In this document: positions 18,045-27,111 of the stretch, piece after piece
Layout: each line of letters opens with the position of its first letter
Position numbering within the stretch: position 1 is the stretch's first letter
Source: Spongiimicrobium salis
Lineage (GTDB): Bacteria; Bacteroidota; Bacteroidia; Flavobacteriales; Flavobacteriaceae
Direction: 5' to 3'
Assembly: GCF_043678055.1 (NCBI RefSeq)
Contig: NZ_JBHEQA010000004.1
Span: 186,001 to 250,000 of the forward strand
DNA: 64,000 nt
The notes under the pieces: generated by a model
Databases searched by the model: none
Seen by the model: only the letters and a program-made list of their open reading frames with translations
What the model was told of the DNA's origin: nothing
Position numbers and translations under genes: made by a program

Positions 18045-18075
18045 AAAAACCGCTTCCTAGGAAGCGGTTTTTTTA
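18045..18075 (+). terminator. Rho-independent terminator after groEL
   Basis: Near-perfect palindrome AAAAACCGCTTCC/GGAAGCGGTTTTT centred on CCTAGG, running into seven T residues (18068-18074). The A-run on the other side would let it work in both directions. Confidence 0.85.
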
Positions 18076-18207
18076 TTTCTTCAAACCAATCCGCAGAGAT
18101 TCAGCTTACTACTTTCTGTAAAGCGTATTGGTCATTTTAGTTTCTCTCCCACCAACTACTTTAAAAAAAGAAAATAGACTATTTTAGCTACACAGATAAC
18201 CTTTACC

Positions 18208-20133
18208 ATGTCATTCCTTAGGCTTTTTCCCTATAAAAATAGCATTTTCGCTTCAAGACCCTTCGTATTATGCCTTTGTATAATGCAGTTGTTTTTATGG
18301 AATACATCCCTCCTATTCTCCCAAGACATTCCATCCTTGAAAACAACATTGGAGCGTAGCTCGGATGCCACCGAAAAAACAGAAATAAGTCTTGAAATCT
18401 CTGGTTTATTTTTTAGATCAAATCTGGACAGTGCCCTCTTTTATTCCAATCTCGCCCGTACGTTTTCCGAAGAAACGGGAAACCATACACTTATCGCCAA
18501 GGTCCGCCTGCAGAAATCCGGAATTCTTATCAATCAAAGAGAATTTGACGATGCGGAAAAACTAATTCGAGAAGGTTTGGAAGATCCCCAAATAGATTCG
18601 ATCAATCTGGCCCGAAGCTATCAGAACCTAGGCAATATCTTTAATTATAAACAAGAATATGAAAAGGCGATCACACATTATTTACAGGGGGCGGACTTTT
18701 TTGAACTTCTAAAAGATACCATCAGTCTAGCTAAGGTCTATACCAATATCGGAAGTTTAAATGCTAGGTTGGGCAATCCCCAAAAAGCCATCCAATATTT
18801 GGACAAAGCATTGGCATATGCCCGCAAGGACAATTTCCTTAGCATGCAAATCTTGACCAATTTGGCAAATGCACAATACGCCAACAACGAATTGGGACAA
18901 GCCATCCTCACTTCTCAAAAAGCAGAAAAATTGGCGGTAGAAAGCAATGCACAACGCTACCTTGGGCATATTTATTCCAACTTGTGCAATTTTTATTTGG
19001 AAGAAGGTAGTTATACTACCTCCATTGACTATGGGCGCAAAGGCTTGGCCATTAAAGAAACTTTACAACAAAATACCGATATTCTGCGAAATAATATGGG
19101 ATATGCCCATTTAAAGCAAGGGCAACATCAAGAGGCACTACTACATTTTGAAAAAATTCCCAAAAAAATAAATCCTGATTTAAAAATCCTGGTATTAAAT
19201 AATTTACGTCAAGCTCATGAAGGATTGGGAAATATTGCCAAAGCACTTTCTTATGCCAATCAGCATAGCATTTTAAAAGATTCGGTAAATACGGCTAGGC
19301 AACAGGCTCGGGTAGCAGAATTAACAGCGCAGCATGAATCCGAAAAGAAACAACAAGAAATTGATTTATTGCAGACCAAAGATGAGTTAAATACCCTAAA
19401 ATTAGAAGAGCAAAGCAATTTTCTTTGGGTATCTGGACTTTTTGCACTTCTCATCATTATTTTAGGTATCATTTGGTATCAAAACCAGAAGACCAAACAG
19501 TCATTACAAACGGCTAGAATTCAGCAGCGCCTGTTACAAACGCAATTAAATCCACATTTTTTATTTCATGCCTTAAATAGCATACAGGCTTTTATTTATC
19601 AGAACAAGAAAGAAGAATCTGTTGGCTACCTGGGTAGTTTCAGTAAATTAATGCGTTCCATCCTAGAGAGTTCCGATCAAGATTTCATCACACTTCAAGA
19701 AGATATCGATGCCCTGACCGATTATATGGATCTTCAAAAATTAGGCGCAACAAAACCCTTTGAGCATCATATTTCCATAGATCCAGAAATTGATACGGAT
19801 ATCGTATTGATTCCCCCCATGTTTACACAACCCTTTGTGGAAAATGCTTTGTTGCATGGCATTAAAGAACTTGAAGATGGCGTCATAAAAATTGACTATA
19901 CCTACACTGGGGATTCCCTGAGCGTGTCTATTGCTGACAATGGATCTGGATTCTCCAATAATGGTTCAAATAACGCCAATCAATTACATCGGTCCATGAG
20001 CATGGACATTCTCCATGAACGGGTACAAAACCTTAAAAAGACCTATAACTATCTGTGCAGCATTGATCTGAATCCAAAGAAAGAAGGAACCGTGGTCCTA
20101 TTGACTTTTCCTGTGCGACACAAAAAATTGTAG
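18208..20133 (+). CDS. LytS-type sensor histidine kinase with TPR sensor region
   Basis: This 641-residue protein has a signal-anchor segment (about residues 15-40). About seven tetratricopeptide repeats in the periplasm follow (for example LARSYQNLGNIFNYKQEYE, LGNPQKAIQYLDKALAYA), then a coiled coil and one membrane helix (FLWVSGLFALLIIILGIIWY). The cytoplasmic kinase belongs to the His_kinase (LytS) family: the phospho-acceptor His lies in LNPHFLFHALNSIQ, the N box in PFVENALLHGIKE and the G box in ADNGSGF. The usual NPHFLFNALN has His for the second Asn. The partner LytTR regulator starts 14 bases downstream. The signal sensed is unknown. Confidence 0.88.
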   Translation: MSFLRLFPYKNSIFASRPFVLCLCIMQLFLWNTSLLFSQDIPSLKTTLERSSDATEKTEISLEISGLFFRSNLDSALFYSNLARTFSEETGNHTLIAKVRLQKSGILINQREFDDAEKLIREGLEDPQIDSINLARSYQNLGNIFNYKQEYEKAITHYLQGADFFELLKDTISLAKVYTNIGSLNARLGNPQKAIQYLDKALAYARKDNFLSMQILTNLANAQYANNELGQAILTSQKAEKLAVESNAQRYLGHIYSNLCNFYLEEGSYTTSIDYGRKGLAIKETLQQNTDILRNNMGYAHLKQGQHQEALLHFEKIPKKINPDLKILVLNNLRQAHEGLGNIAKALSYANQHSILKDSVNTARQQARVAELTAQHESEKKQQEIDLLQTKDELNTLKLEEQSNFLWVSGLFALLIIILGIIWYQNQKTKQSLQTARIQQRLLQTQLNPHFLFHALNSIQAFIYQNKKEESVGYLGSFSKLMRSILESSDQDFITLQEDIDALTDYMDLQKLGATKPFEHHISIDPEIDTDIVLIPPMFTQPFVENALLHGIKELEDGVIKIDYTYTGDSLSVSIADNGSGFSNNGSNNANQLHRSMSMDILHERVQNLKKTYNYLCSIDLNPKKEGTVVLLTFPVRHKKL

Positions 20134-20147
20134 GTATCTTTAACCCT

Positions 20148-20903
20148 ATGGAAAATCAACTTAAATGTCTTATTATTGAAGATGACCCTGCCGCTGCAGG
20201 CCTTGCTCAAGACATTATACAACAGCATTTCCCACAAATAACACTGTTGGAACACCTTACAAGCATAAAGGATGGAGCTGCACAATTGCCACTCCTACAG
20301 CCCGATTTTGTGATATTGGATATCAATCTGGCCGATGGCAATGCCTTCTCTTTATTGAAAAACCTGAGTAGTATTGACTTTAAAATTGTATTTACTACCT
20401 CTTTTGACACCTACGCGGTAGAAGCTTTTAAATTTAGTGCATTGGACTATCTGCTAAAACCTTATACCCCTAATGAACTTATCGCCGCCGTACAGAAAGT
20501 AATTCTTGAAACCCAGAAGGAAAACTATCAGGAACAACTCCAGGTTTTCTTTCACAATTTCAATGCAAGCACACAAGAAAAGAAAATGGTGCTGAAAAAT
20601 TTAGAGGCAACGCATATTGTAAATATAAATGACATTCTATATGTGCAATCAGACAATAATTACTCTTCCTTCCACATCATGGATGGGCGAAAAATTATGG
20701 TTTCAAAGACACTGAAATCCTTTGAAGACAAATTAGGAAAACATCAGTTTTTTAGGATACATCAAAGCTATTTGATCAATCTGAACCATATTCAATCCTT
20801 CGATAAAAAGAATGATACCGTACAGTGTATTCAGGGCGCCTCCCTTCCCGTTTCCCATAGTAGAAAGAAAATTCTATCTGACTTCCTCGATGCCCTATTT
20901 TAA
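20148..20903 (+). CDS. LytTR-family response regulator
   Basis: This 251-residue regulator has a receiver domain (residues 1-120): acidic pocket IIEDDPAAAG, phospho-acceptor Asp in PDFVILDINLADG, the Thr of FTTSFDTYAVEAFKF, and the Lys of DYLLKPYTP. The C-terminal LytTR DNA-binding domain (about 145-250) shows DILYVQSDNNYSSFH and FFRIHQSYLINLNHI. It forms a two-component pair with the kinase 14 bases upstream. Target promoters cannot be identified here. The following OmpA-type gene, 127 bases downstream, is a candidate only by position. Confidence 0.9.
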   Translation: MENQLKCLIIEDDPAAAGLAQDIIQQHFPQITLLEHLTSIKDGAAQLPLLQPDFVILDINLADGNAFSLLKNLSSIDFKIVFTTSFDTYAVEAFKFSALDYLLKPYTPNELIAAVQKVILETQKENYQEQLQVFFHNFNASTQEKKMVLKNLEATHIVNINDILYVQSDNNYSSFHIMDGRKIMVSKTLKSFEDKLGKHQFFRIHQSYLINLNHIQSFDKKNDTVQCIQGASLPVSHSRKKILSDFLDALF

Positions 20904-21030
20904 AATTCTAGGTGCAACCATATGAATTCTAAACGCTTTATCTCAAATTCTAATTGCTCCTCAATCTGAGAAGAGGGTGCAGTATTTTAGTATGGTTATT
21001 GCAAAGTAACCAGCATAAAACAACTGCATC

Positions 21031-22266
21031 ATGAAAAAAATTACAGCAATCCTCTGTGTGACATTCTTAACCATGGGTTTTCAAACCGCAGAAGCCCAGA
21101 TTTGGAAAAAAATCAAGAAAAAAGCAGAAAAAAGAGTCGCGGAAAAAGCGGATAAAAAAATCAACGAAGTACTCAACCCCAATAAAAAAGAAGAGGAGCA
21201 AAAGAAAAAAGAGGAATCCAAAAAAACAAAGCCCGTTACCAATGGGAAAGAAGCAAAGGTAACAGATGGGGCTTCCGAGGAAATTTGGAGAAATTATAAA
21301 TTCATCCCCGGAGAGAAGGTTATTTTTTACGATGATTTATTGACCGAAGAAGTCGGGGAATTTCCTTCCAGATGGGATTTGGTCAAGGGAGGTGCGGAAG
21401 TAGCACGTTTCAATGGGGAAAAAGTTATCATTGGCACCGCAAAATACAGCAATAGGGTTATCCCATTATTCAAAGAAAAGAATTACCTCTCGGATGAATT
21501 CACCGTGGAATTTGACATTTATGTTGATCATGTTTCCAAAGAAAACAATAATTCATGGGCAGATTATAATTTGTACCTCACGGCAGATAGGTATGATGCG
21601 GGTTCCAACCCTGATGTCAGCTTTAATTTAAGGCATGCCGTAACCAACGGTCATGTTGAATCGTATAATTTCCAAATAGAAAAAACGCCATTGGGTCCAC
21701 TCAACGCATGGCATCATTTGGCGCTTTCCTATCATAAAGGAAAATTCAAAATGTACTATGACGACAAAAGAATCATCAACCTTCCAAAACTTACCATTGT
21801 ACCAGACATTATTGCCATTGATTTTGATGGACATACCGATACGGATGAGCCTGTACAGGTAGCCATTAAAAACATAAGGATTGCCCATGGAGGCGGGCAA
21901 ATGTACAAACGCATCCTGGCCGATGGAAAATACAGTACCCAAGGTATTCTTTTCGATACGGCAAAGGCCACACTAAAACCTGAATCCTACGGAATCATCA
22001 CCAAATTAACAGATATGATGACCGATAATAAGGATTGGCGTTTTGAAATTGTGGGACATACCGATACTGATGGTGAAACTGCCGTTAATTTAGCCTTATC
22101 CAAAAAGCGAGCAGAAGCGGTGAAACAGGCTTTGATCAACAATGGCATCCAAGAAGAACGCCTGAGCACAGATGGAAAGGGTGAAAGTGAACCTCTAAAT
22201 GCAAACAGCACTCCTGAGGAAAAAGCAAATAACCGACGTGTTGAATTTATTTTAAAAAGCGCCTAA
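21031..22266 (+). CDS. OmpA-family envelope protein with LamG-like central domain
   Basis: This 411-residue secreted protein begins with a signal peptide (MKKITAILCV to AEA). It is followed by a very Lys/Glu-rich helical segment (about residues 25-80, KKKAEKRVAEKADKK). A beta-sandwich of the concanavalin/LamG type (about 105-290) comes next. The C-terminal OmpA peptidoglycan-binding domain (about 305-410) shows GILFDTAKATLKPES, EIVGHTDTDGE and NNRRVEFIL. It probably tethers the outer envelope to peptidoglycan. The stop TAA shares its last A with the next ATG (TAATG), so translation is coupled to the following gene. Confidence 0.8.
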   Translation: MKKITAILCVTFLTMGFQTAEAQIWKKIKKKAEKRVAEKADKKINEVLNPNKKEEEQKKKEESKKTKPVTNGKEAKVTDGASEEIWRNYKFIPGEKVIFYDDLLTEEVGEFPSRWDLVKGGAEVARFNGEKVIIGTAKYSNRVIPLFKEKNYLSDEFTVEFDIYVDHVSKENNNSWADYNLYLTADRYDAGSNPDVSFNLRHAVTNGHVESYNFQIEKTPLGPLNAWHHLALSYHKGKFKMYYDDKRIINLPKLTIVPDIIAIDFDGHTDTDEPVQVAIKNIRIAHGGGQMYKRILADGKYSTQGILFDTAKATLKPESYGIITKLTDMMTDNKDWRFEIVGHTDTDGETAVNLALSKKRAEAVKQALINNGIQEERLSTDGKGESEPLNANSTPEEKANNRRVEFILKSA

Positions 22267-22958
22267 TGAAAAAAATACTATACCTTATTCTAGTTCTCCT
22301 TATAGGCACTCAAGCCTATGCACAAGAATGCAATGCTGCCGTCTTTCTTAAAAAAGGTGCAAAACTGACCTATACCGATTATACCAAAAAGGGTAAAGTA
22401 GAGAGCACTTCTGTACATGAAACTTTGGAAATAACAGAAGAGGAAGGTAGTCTAATTGCGGCCATAAAAGCAACATTGTTTAATGCTAAAGGGCAAGAAC
22501 AATTTACCACAGAGTATGCGGCAGGCTGTAAAAATGGCCTTTTTTATATGGATATGCTGCGCTTCTTTGATATGGGAAAATTAGCAGAGCATGACCAAAA
22601 AGATATCGAACTTATAATAGATGGGGATGTACTTTATTTTCCGGTAAACATGCAAGCGGGAGAGGTGTTGGAAGATGGCAATATCAATATTAAGGTTAAT
22701 GCCAACGATTTTACTGTGGTGACCATGACCTTTACTATTTTCAATCGCAAAATTCTTCCCAATGAAACCATTACGACAAGTGCCGGAACTTTTGATTGCC
22801 AAGTGGTGACTTTTGATTTTGAGTCAAAATTTGGAATCATCAAGGTTCGGGGATCTGGGAAAGAATGGTATAAAGAAGATAAGGCTGTGGTAAAATCCGA
22901 ATCTTATAATAAGAGAGGAAAATTATTGGGGTATCATGAATTGACGGCAATTAAATAG
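22266..22958 (+). CDS. Secreted protein of unknown function (DUF3108/TapB-like)
   Basis: This 230-residue protein has a clear signal peptide (MKKILYLILV to TQAYAQ), then an all-beta domain with KKGAKLTYTDYTKKGK, TITTSAGTFDCQVVTFDFE and VRGSGKEWYKEDKAVVKSE. That pattern resembles DUF3108/TapB-type periplasmic proteins. Cys19 and two further cysteines (CKNG, DCQ) could form a disulfide. It overlaps the OmpA-type gene by one base (TAATG), so the two products probably act in the same envelope process. No reaction can be assigned. Confidence 0.65.
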   Translation: MKKILYLILVLLIGTQAYAQECNAAVFLKKGAKLTYTDYTKKGKVESTSVHETLEITEEEGSLIAAIKATLFNAKGQEQFTTEYAAGCKNGLFYMDMLRFFDMGKLAEHDQKDIELIIDGDVLYFPVNMQAGEVLEDGNINIKVNANDFTVVTMTFTIFNRKILPNETITTSAGTFDCQVVTFDFESKFGIIKVRGSGKEWYKEDKAVVKSESYNKRGKLLGYHELTAIK

Positions 22959-23025
22959 AAGGTTAGAAGAATAAATATATTAGAGGCAAAAAATTATTAT
23001 GCTTCCATAGTCAGTGTAAACAAGC

Positions 23026-23238
23026 TTAAGTAGCACTAATTTCTGTTTCTTCCAATTCAAAGAAATCATTCACCGGTTTTTGAAACACCATAGATAATTT
23101 TAATGATAGTACGGTTGAAGGAATATATCTGTTTTTTTCAATAGAATTAATAGTTTGACGTGATACCCCAATTTTATTTGCCAATTCTTCTTGAGTCATA
23201 TTCAATATGGCTCTTTCTATTTTAAGTCTATTCTTCAT
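23026..23238 (-). CDS. Small XRE-family HTH regulator
   Basis: This 70-residue protein is almost all helix-turn-helix: MTQEELANKIGVSRQTINSIEKNRYIPS is the core (quoted in part as NMTQEELANKIGVSRQTIN). Such YozG/Cro-like mini-repressors typically regulate the membrane-protein gene next to them. Here the upstream 145-residue membrane protein ends where this ATG begins (its stop overlaps position 23238), so the two form an operon. Self-regulation is likely by analogy. An operator was not identified in the 200-base upstream gap. Confidence 0.88.
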   Translation of the reverse strand: MKNRLKIERAILNMTQEELANKIGVSRQTINSIEKNRYIPSTVLSLKLSMVFQKPVNDFFELEETEISAT

Positions 23239-23675
23239 TAATTATGTAGTCTTTTTAAATATTCGAAATAGAATATCTGCACACTCAGCAATAACCAAAG
23301 TATCATCCAATCCCCAATACCGTCAAATACTCCTTGTTTTTCACTAAAAACAAAATTTGCCAGATAAGAAAGTAAAGGATTGGTAATTGCGATGAATACG
23401 GCAAAAATAAAGGCAAAAGTAAAGGAATGCATTCTCAAGTTTTTTATCAACTCGTCTTCAATTTTTTCCCGAGAAATAGAAACAATCAACAGACCTATCA
23501 ATAAGGAATATTTTGCAACCAATTTATAGTTGGTATCCTTGTCCGTCAAGAAAAGAGCAATAAATGCAATACCACAAATTAGCCATCCTATCTTTTTTGC
23601 TTTATTGGGCAACTGGTATTTCTTTAGTTTATCAATACTTCTCTCGTCAGAAATCATCGATGATTTAGATTCCAT
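23238..23675 (-). CDS. Four-helix membrane protein paired with XRE regulator
   Basis: This 145-residue protein has four hydrophobic helices: IGWLICGIAFIALFLT, YSLLIGLLIVSI, HSFTFAFIFAVFIAITNPLL and WMILWLLLSVQIFYFEYLK. The cytoplasmic N-terminus is charged. No enzyme motif is visible. The arrangement (small XRE protein plus short integral membrane protein) recurs in Bacteroidota and Firmicutes, and its role is not known to me. The gene overlaps the next one by one base at 23238. It could be a regulated envelope stress component, which is inference. Confidence 0.6.
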   Translation of the reverse strand: MESKSSMISDERSIDKLKKYQLPNKAKKIGWLICGIAFIALFLTDKDTNYKLVAKYSLLIGLLIVSISREKIEDELIKNLRMHSFTFAFIFAVFIAITNPLLSYLANFVFSEKQGVFDGIGDWMILWLLLSVQIFYFEYLKRLHN

Positions 23676-23833
23676 AATCTTAGTTTTAAGACTATCCTAA
23701 ACAACGATATAAACTTGTTATTAAGGAAAGTTAAACTTACAATATGACAAATATACTTTACATTTTTGAATTTAAAAAATGATATCTCAGATTTTTGTAT
23801 CCCCTTTTTAATTTTGCGTATTCTGGTCGTATT

Positions 23834-23863
23834 TTGTGATTTGGCGGGCATTGAATACCTTTG
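23834..23863 (+). promoter_or_regulatory. Promoter of the GAF/fRMsr-like gene
   Basis: TTG (23834-23836), 19-base spacer, TACCTTTG (23856-23863): an exact match to the Bacteroidota consensus, 13 bases before the ATG at 23877. It also argues against the longer frame from 23766, whose extension would span the promoter. Confidence 0.6.
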
Positions 23864-23876
23864 TAAAAAAAAGATA

Positions 23877-24329
23877 ATGCTTCAGGAATTGCGCCCTAAA
23901 ATCACAGCGATATTAGACACTCCAAATGTAGATATTGATACTCGTCTACAACAAATTTGCGACCTCTTAAAGGCTTCGGTACCGTACTACAATTGGGTGG
24001 GGTTTTATTTTAAAAACGGAGATAAAAATGAGCTAAAACTGGGTCCCTATGCCGGCCTTCCCACCGATCATGTGATTATTCCTTTTGGAAAAGGGATTTG
24101 TGGACAGGTGGCGGTATCCAATGAAAATTTTGTAGTGCCCGATGTTGCGGCACAGGACAATTACATTGCCTGTAGCATTGATGTGAAATCAGAAATTGTG
24201 GTTCCCCTATTTGTGAATGGTGAAAATATCGGTCAGATAGACATTGATTCCAACGTTGCAGATCCCTTTTCAGAAGAAGACGAACGCTTTTTGGAATTTG
24301 TAAATGAAAAAGTAGCTGAGATTCTTTAA
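23877..24329 (+). CDS. GAF-domain protein of the free-methionine-(R)-sulfoxide reductase family
   Basis: The start at 23877 (MLQELRPKI) gives 150 residues, a single GAF domain. Motifs GKGICGQVAV (Cys75), NYIACSIDVKSEIVVP (Cys99) and GQIDIDSN match fRMsr, which reduces free methionine-R-sulfoxide using a three-cysteine relay. Two of the three E. coli cysteines are present. The one equivalent to Cys84 is missing: the segment before GKGICG reads LPTDHVIIPF. Either a two-cysteine mechanism operates or the protein is a GAF sensor. A good promoter lies directly upstream, and purH follows after 87 bases with its own -7 element. Confidence 0.8.
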   Translation: MLQELRPKITAILDTPNVDIDTRLQQICDLLKASVPYYNWVGFYFKNGDKNELKLGPYAGLPTDHVIIPFGKGICGQVAVSNENFVVPDVAAQDNYIACSIDVKSEIVVPLFVNGENIGQIDIDSNVADPFSEEDERFLEFVNEKVAEIL

Positions 24330-24381
24330 AACTTTAACGGTTTTGTTGATAAACCAGTTATCGTTTTACGTTCAAAAAAAT

Positions 24382-24389
24382 TACTTTTG
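24382..24389 (+). promoter_or_regulatory. -7 promoter element of purH
   Basis: TACTTTTG matches TANNTTTG exactly and lies 27 bases before the purH ATG. No convincing -33 TTG is seen at 17-23 bases. Confidence 0.4.
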
Positions 24390-24416
24390 TGTGCTTATTA
24401 ACTATATGTATATCAG

Positions 24417-25949
24417 ATGAGCACCACCAAAAAAGCAACTTCAGCCCTAATCTCAGTTTTTCACAAAGATGGTTTAGCCCCTATTGTTCAAAAATTAGAT
24501 GCCCTCGGAGTTACGCTATATTCTACCGGAGGAACCGAAAAATTCATTAAAGACCTAGGAATCAATGTTGTGCCCGTTGAGGAGGTTACCAGTTACCCTT
24601 CTATTCTTGGAGGGCGGGTAAAAACCTTGCACCCCAAAGTATTCGGTGGAATCTTAAACCGACAGGACAATGAAAGTGATGTTGCACAATTGCAGGAATT
24701 TGACATTCCACAATTGGATATCGTCATTGTTGATCTATATCCTTTTGAAAAAACTGTAGCCAGTGGAGCTTCAGAACAGGACATTATCGAAAAAATTGAT
24801 ATTGGTGGCATTTCTTTGATTCGTGCCGCAGCTAAAAACTATAAAGATGTACTCTGTGTTTCTTCTATGGAAGATTATGATGAAGTGCTGGAATTGATCA
24901 GTACCGGAGATGGAAGTACAACATTGGAAGATCGCAAACGCTTTGCCACAAAATCCTTTAATGTTTCTTCCCATTATGATGCCGCAATATTCAACTATTT
25001 TAATGCGGCCCAAGAAGAAACTGTTTTAAAAATAAGTGAAACCCGGGGACAAGTTCTGCGTTATGGGGAAAACCCCCATCAAAAAGGAGTATTCTTCGGG
25101 GATTTTGATGCTATTTTTGACAAACTCCATGGAAAGGCACTTTCGTACAACAATCTTTTGGATGTTGATGCCGCAGTGAACCTGATTTTAGAATTCAAAG
25201 AGGACGATCCTACTTTTGCCATATTAAAACACAATAATGCCTGTGGTTTGGCCACACGATCTACAATTCATCAAGCCTATGTTGATGCACTTGCAGGGGA
25301 TCCCGTATCTGCTTTTGGCGGGGTACTCATCAGTAATACGGCTATTGATGTGGCTACCGCTGAAGAAATCCACAAGTTGTTCTGTGAAGTTGTCATAGCT
25401 CCTGGCTTTAGTGAGGAGGCCTTGGAAATTCTTAAAGGGAAAAAGAATCGTATTCTTTTGACCTTAAAAGATACCCCGCTTCCCCAAAGTTCAGTTCGCA
25501 CCTGTTTAAACGGTATTCTTGTACAGGATAAAGATGCCAAAACAGATGCTTTGGAAGACCTTAAAAATACAACAACAAAAACACCATCCGAAAGAGAATT
25601 GGAAGATTTGCTTTTTGCCTCAAAATTGTGCAAACACACTAAAAGTAATACCATTGTATTGGCAAAAAACAAACAATTATGCGCCAGTGGTACAGGTCAA
25701 ACCTCAAGAGTTGATGCTTTAAATCAGGCCATCCACAAAGCTAACTCCTTCAAATTCAATCTAGAAGGAGCTGTAATGGCCAGTGATGCCTTTTTTCCTT
25801 TCCCAGATTGTGTAGAAATTGCGCATAAAAGTGGTATAACCAGCGTTATACAACCCGGAGGTTCTATTAAGGACCAATTAAGTATTGATTATTGTAACGA
25901 AAATGGGGTAGCCATGGTCATGACCGGCACACGCCATTTTAAGCATTAA
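24417..25949 (+). CDS. purH: Bifunctional AICAR transformylase / IMP cyclohydrolase
   Basis: This 510-residue enzyme performs the last two steps of IMP synthesis. The N-terminal cyclohydrolase (MGS-like, residues 1-190) shows LYSTGGTEKFIKD, GGRVKTLHPKVFGGIL and DIGGISLIRAAAKNY. The C-terminal transformylase shows LRYGENPHQKGVFF and ILKHNNACGLA (Lys-His pair), and ends FPDCVEIAHKSGITSVIQPGGS. Length is normal. It appears monocistronic with its own promoter, and mreB follows under a separate promoter. Confidence 0.97.
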   Translation: MSTTKKATSALISVFHKDGLAPIVQKLDALGVTLYSTGGTEKFIKDLGINVVPVEEVTSYPSILGGRVKTLHPKVFGGILNRQDNESDVAQLQEFDIPQLDIVIVDLYPFEKTVASGASEQDIIEKIDIGGISLIRAAAKNYKDVLCVSSMEDYDEVLELISTGDGSTTLEDRKRFATKSFNVSSHYDAAIFNYFNAAQEETVLKISETRGQVLRYGENPHQKGVFFGDFDAIFDKLHGKALSYNNLLDVDAAVNLILEFKEDDPTFAILKHNNACGLATRSTIHQAYVDALAGDPVSAFGGVLISNTAIDVATAEEIHKLFCEVVIAPGFSEEALEILKGKKNRILLTLKDTPLPQSSVRTCLNGILVQDKDAKTDALEDLKNTTTKTPSERELEDLLFASKLCKHTKSNTIVLAKNKQLCASGTGQTSRVDALNQAIHKANSFKFNLEGAVMASDAFFPFPDCVEIAHKSGITSVIQPGGSIKDQLSIDYCNENGVAMVMTGTRHFKH

Positions 25950-25950
25950 T

Positions 25951-25981
25951 TTGCTACTTTTACCGATAAAGTTTACTTTTA
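25951..25981 (+). promoter_or_regulatory. Putative promoter of the mre operon
   Basis: TTG (25951-25953), 20-base spacer, TACTTTTA (25974-25981): 7 of 8 match to TANNTTTG, 22 bases before the mreB ATG and just after the purH stop. Confidence 0.45.
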
Positions 25982-26003
25982 ATCGAAAATCAAACGAATA
26001 TAT

Positions 26004-27032
26004 ATGGGATTTTTTGATTTCTTAACAGAAGAAATAGCCATTGATCTAGGTACCGCCAATACACTGATCATACATTTAGACAAAGTAGTAGTAGATAGTC
26101 CTTCCATAGTAGCAAGAGACCGAATTAGTGGAAAGATTATCGCCGTTGGCAAAGAAGCCAACATGATGCAAGGAAAAACCCATGAAAATATAAAGACCAT
26201 TCGCCCCCTAAAAGATGGGGTTATTGCCGATTTTGATGCTTCTGAAAAGATGATCAATATGTTCATTAAAAACATTCCGGCCTTAAAGAAAAAATGGTTT
26301 CCTCCCGCATTGCGGATGGTGATATGTATTCCGTCGGGGATTACTGAGGTTGAAATGCGAGCGGTAAAGGAGTCTGCAGAACGCGTGAACGGGAAAGAAG
26401 TGTATTTGATTCATGAACCTATGGCCGCTGCCATTGGTATTGGATTAGATATTATGCAGCCAAAAGGAAATATGATTGTTGATATCGGTGGTGGAACAAC
26501 TGAAATTGCCGTTATCGCTTTAGGAGGTATTGTTTGTGATAAATCGGTAAAAATTGCGGGAGATGTTTTCACCAATGATATTATTTATTACATGCGTACA
26601 CAACACAACCTCTACGTTGGGGAAAGTACTGCTGAAAATATTAAAATCCAAATAGGTTCTGCTACTGAGGATTTACAGGACCCACCAGATGAAATGTCTG
26701 TACAGGGAAGGGATTTATTGACAGGAAAACCAAAACAGGTACAGATTTCATTTAGGGAAATCGCCAAAGCCTTGGACAAGTCCATCTTAAGAGTAGAAGA
26801 TGCGGTGATGGAAACCCTTTCACAAACACCACCAGAACTTGCGGCTGACATCTATAATACCGGAATTTATCTTGCAGGAGGCGGATCGATGTTACGCGGC
26901 TTGGACCGAAGGTTATCGCAAAAGACAGATTTACCGGTGTATATTGCAGAAGATCCCTTAAGGGCAGTAGTGCGTGGAACAGGAATTTCATTAAAAAATT
27001 TAGATCGGTACAAGAGTATATTGATCAAATAG
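26004..27032 (+). CDS. mreB: Rod-shape-determining actin homologue MreB
   Basis: This 342-residue actin-fold ATPase organises the elongasome at the inner membrane. It has phosphate-1 motif AIDLGTANTLI, VVDSPSIVARD, the connector VHEPMAAAIGIGLD-type segment (here LIHEPMAAAIGIGLD), phosphate-2 MIVDIGGGTTEIAVIALGG and the adenosine motif GIYLAGGGSMLRGLD. The N-terminal FFDFLTEE supplies the membrane-binding helix. It heads mreB-mreC-mreD-PBP2-rodA, with a 79-base gap to mreC. Confidence 0.97.
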   Translation: MGFFDFLTEEIAIDLGTANTLIIHLDKVVVDSPSIVARDRISGKIIAVGKEANMMQGKTHENIKTIRPLKDGVIADFDASEKMINMFIKNIPALKKKWFPPALRMVICIPSGITEVEMRAVKESAERVNGKEVYLIHEPMAAAIGIGLDIMQPKGNMIVDIGGGTTEIAVIALGGIVCDKSVKIAGDVFTNDIIYYMRTQHNLYVGESTAENIKIQIGSATEDLQDPPDEMSVQGRDLLTGKPKQVQISFREIAKALDKSILRVEDAVMETLSQTPPELAADIYNTGIYLAGGGSMLRGLDRRLSQKTDLPVYIAEDPLRAVVRGTGISLKNLDRYKSILIK

Positions 27033-27111
27033 ATCACATCCTTGCGTGATGGCTCTGTACATTTTAGCACTTAAGGTATTGTTATAGTTAACTGGAAGAA
27101 CAGGAAGGTGA

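Noticed and set aside
23766..23876. Longer start for the GAF/fRMsr-like gene
   Set aside because: It would include the promoter TTG-N19-TACCTTTG, and the family domain begins at MLQEL.
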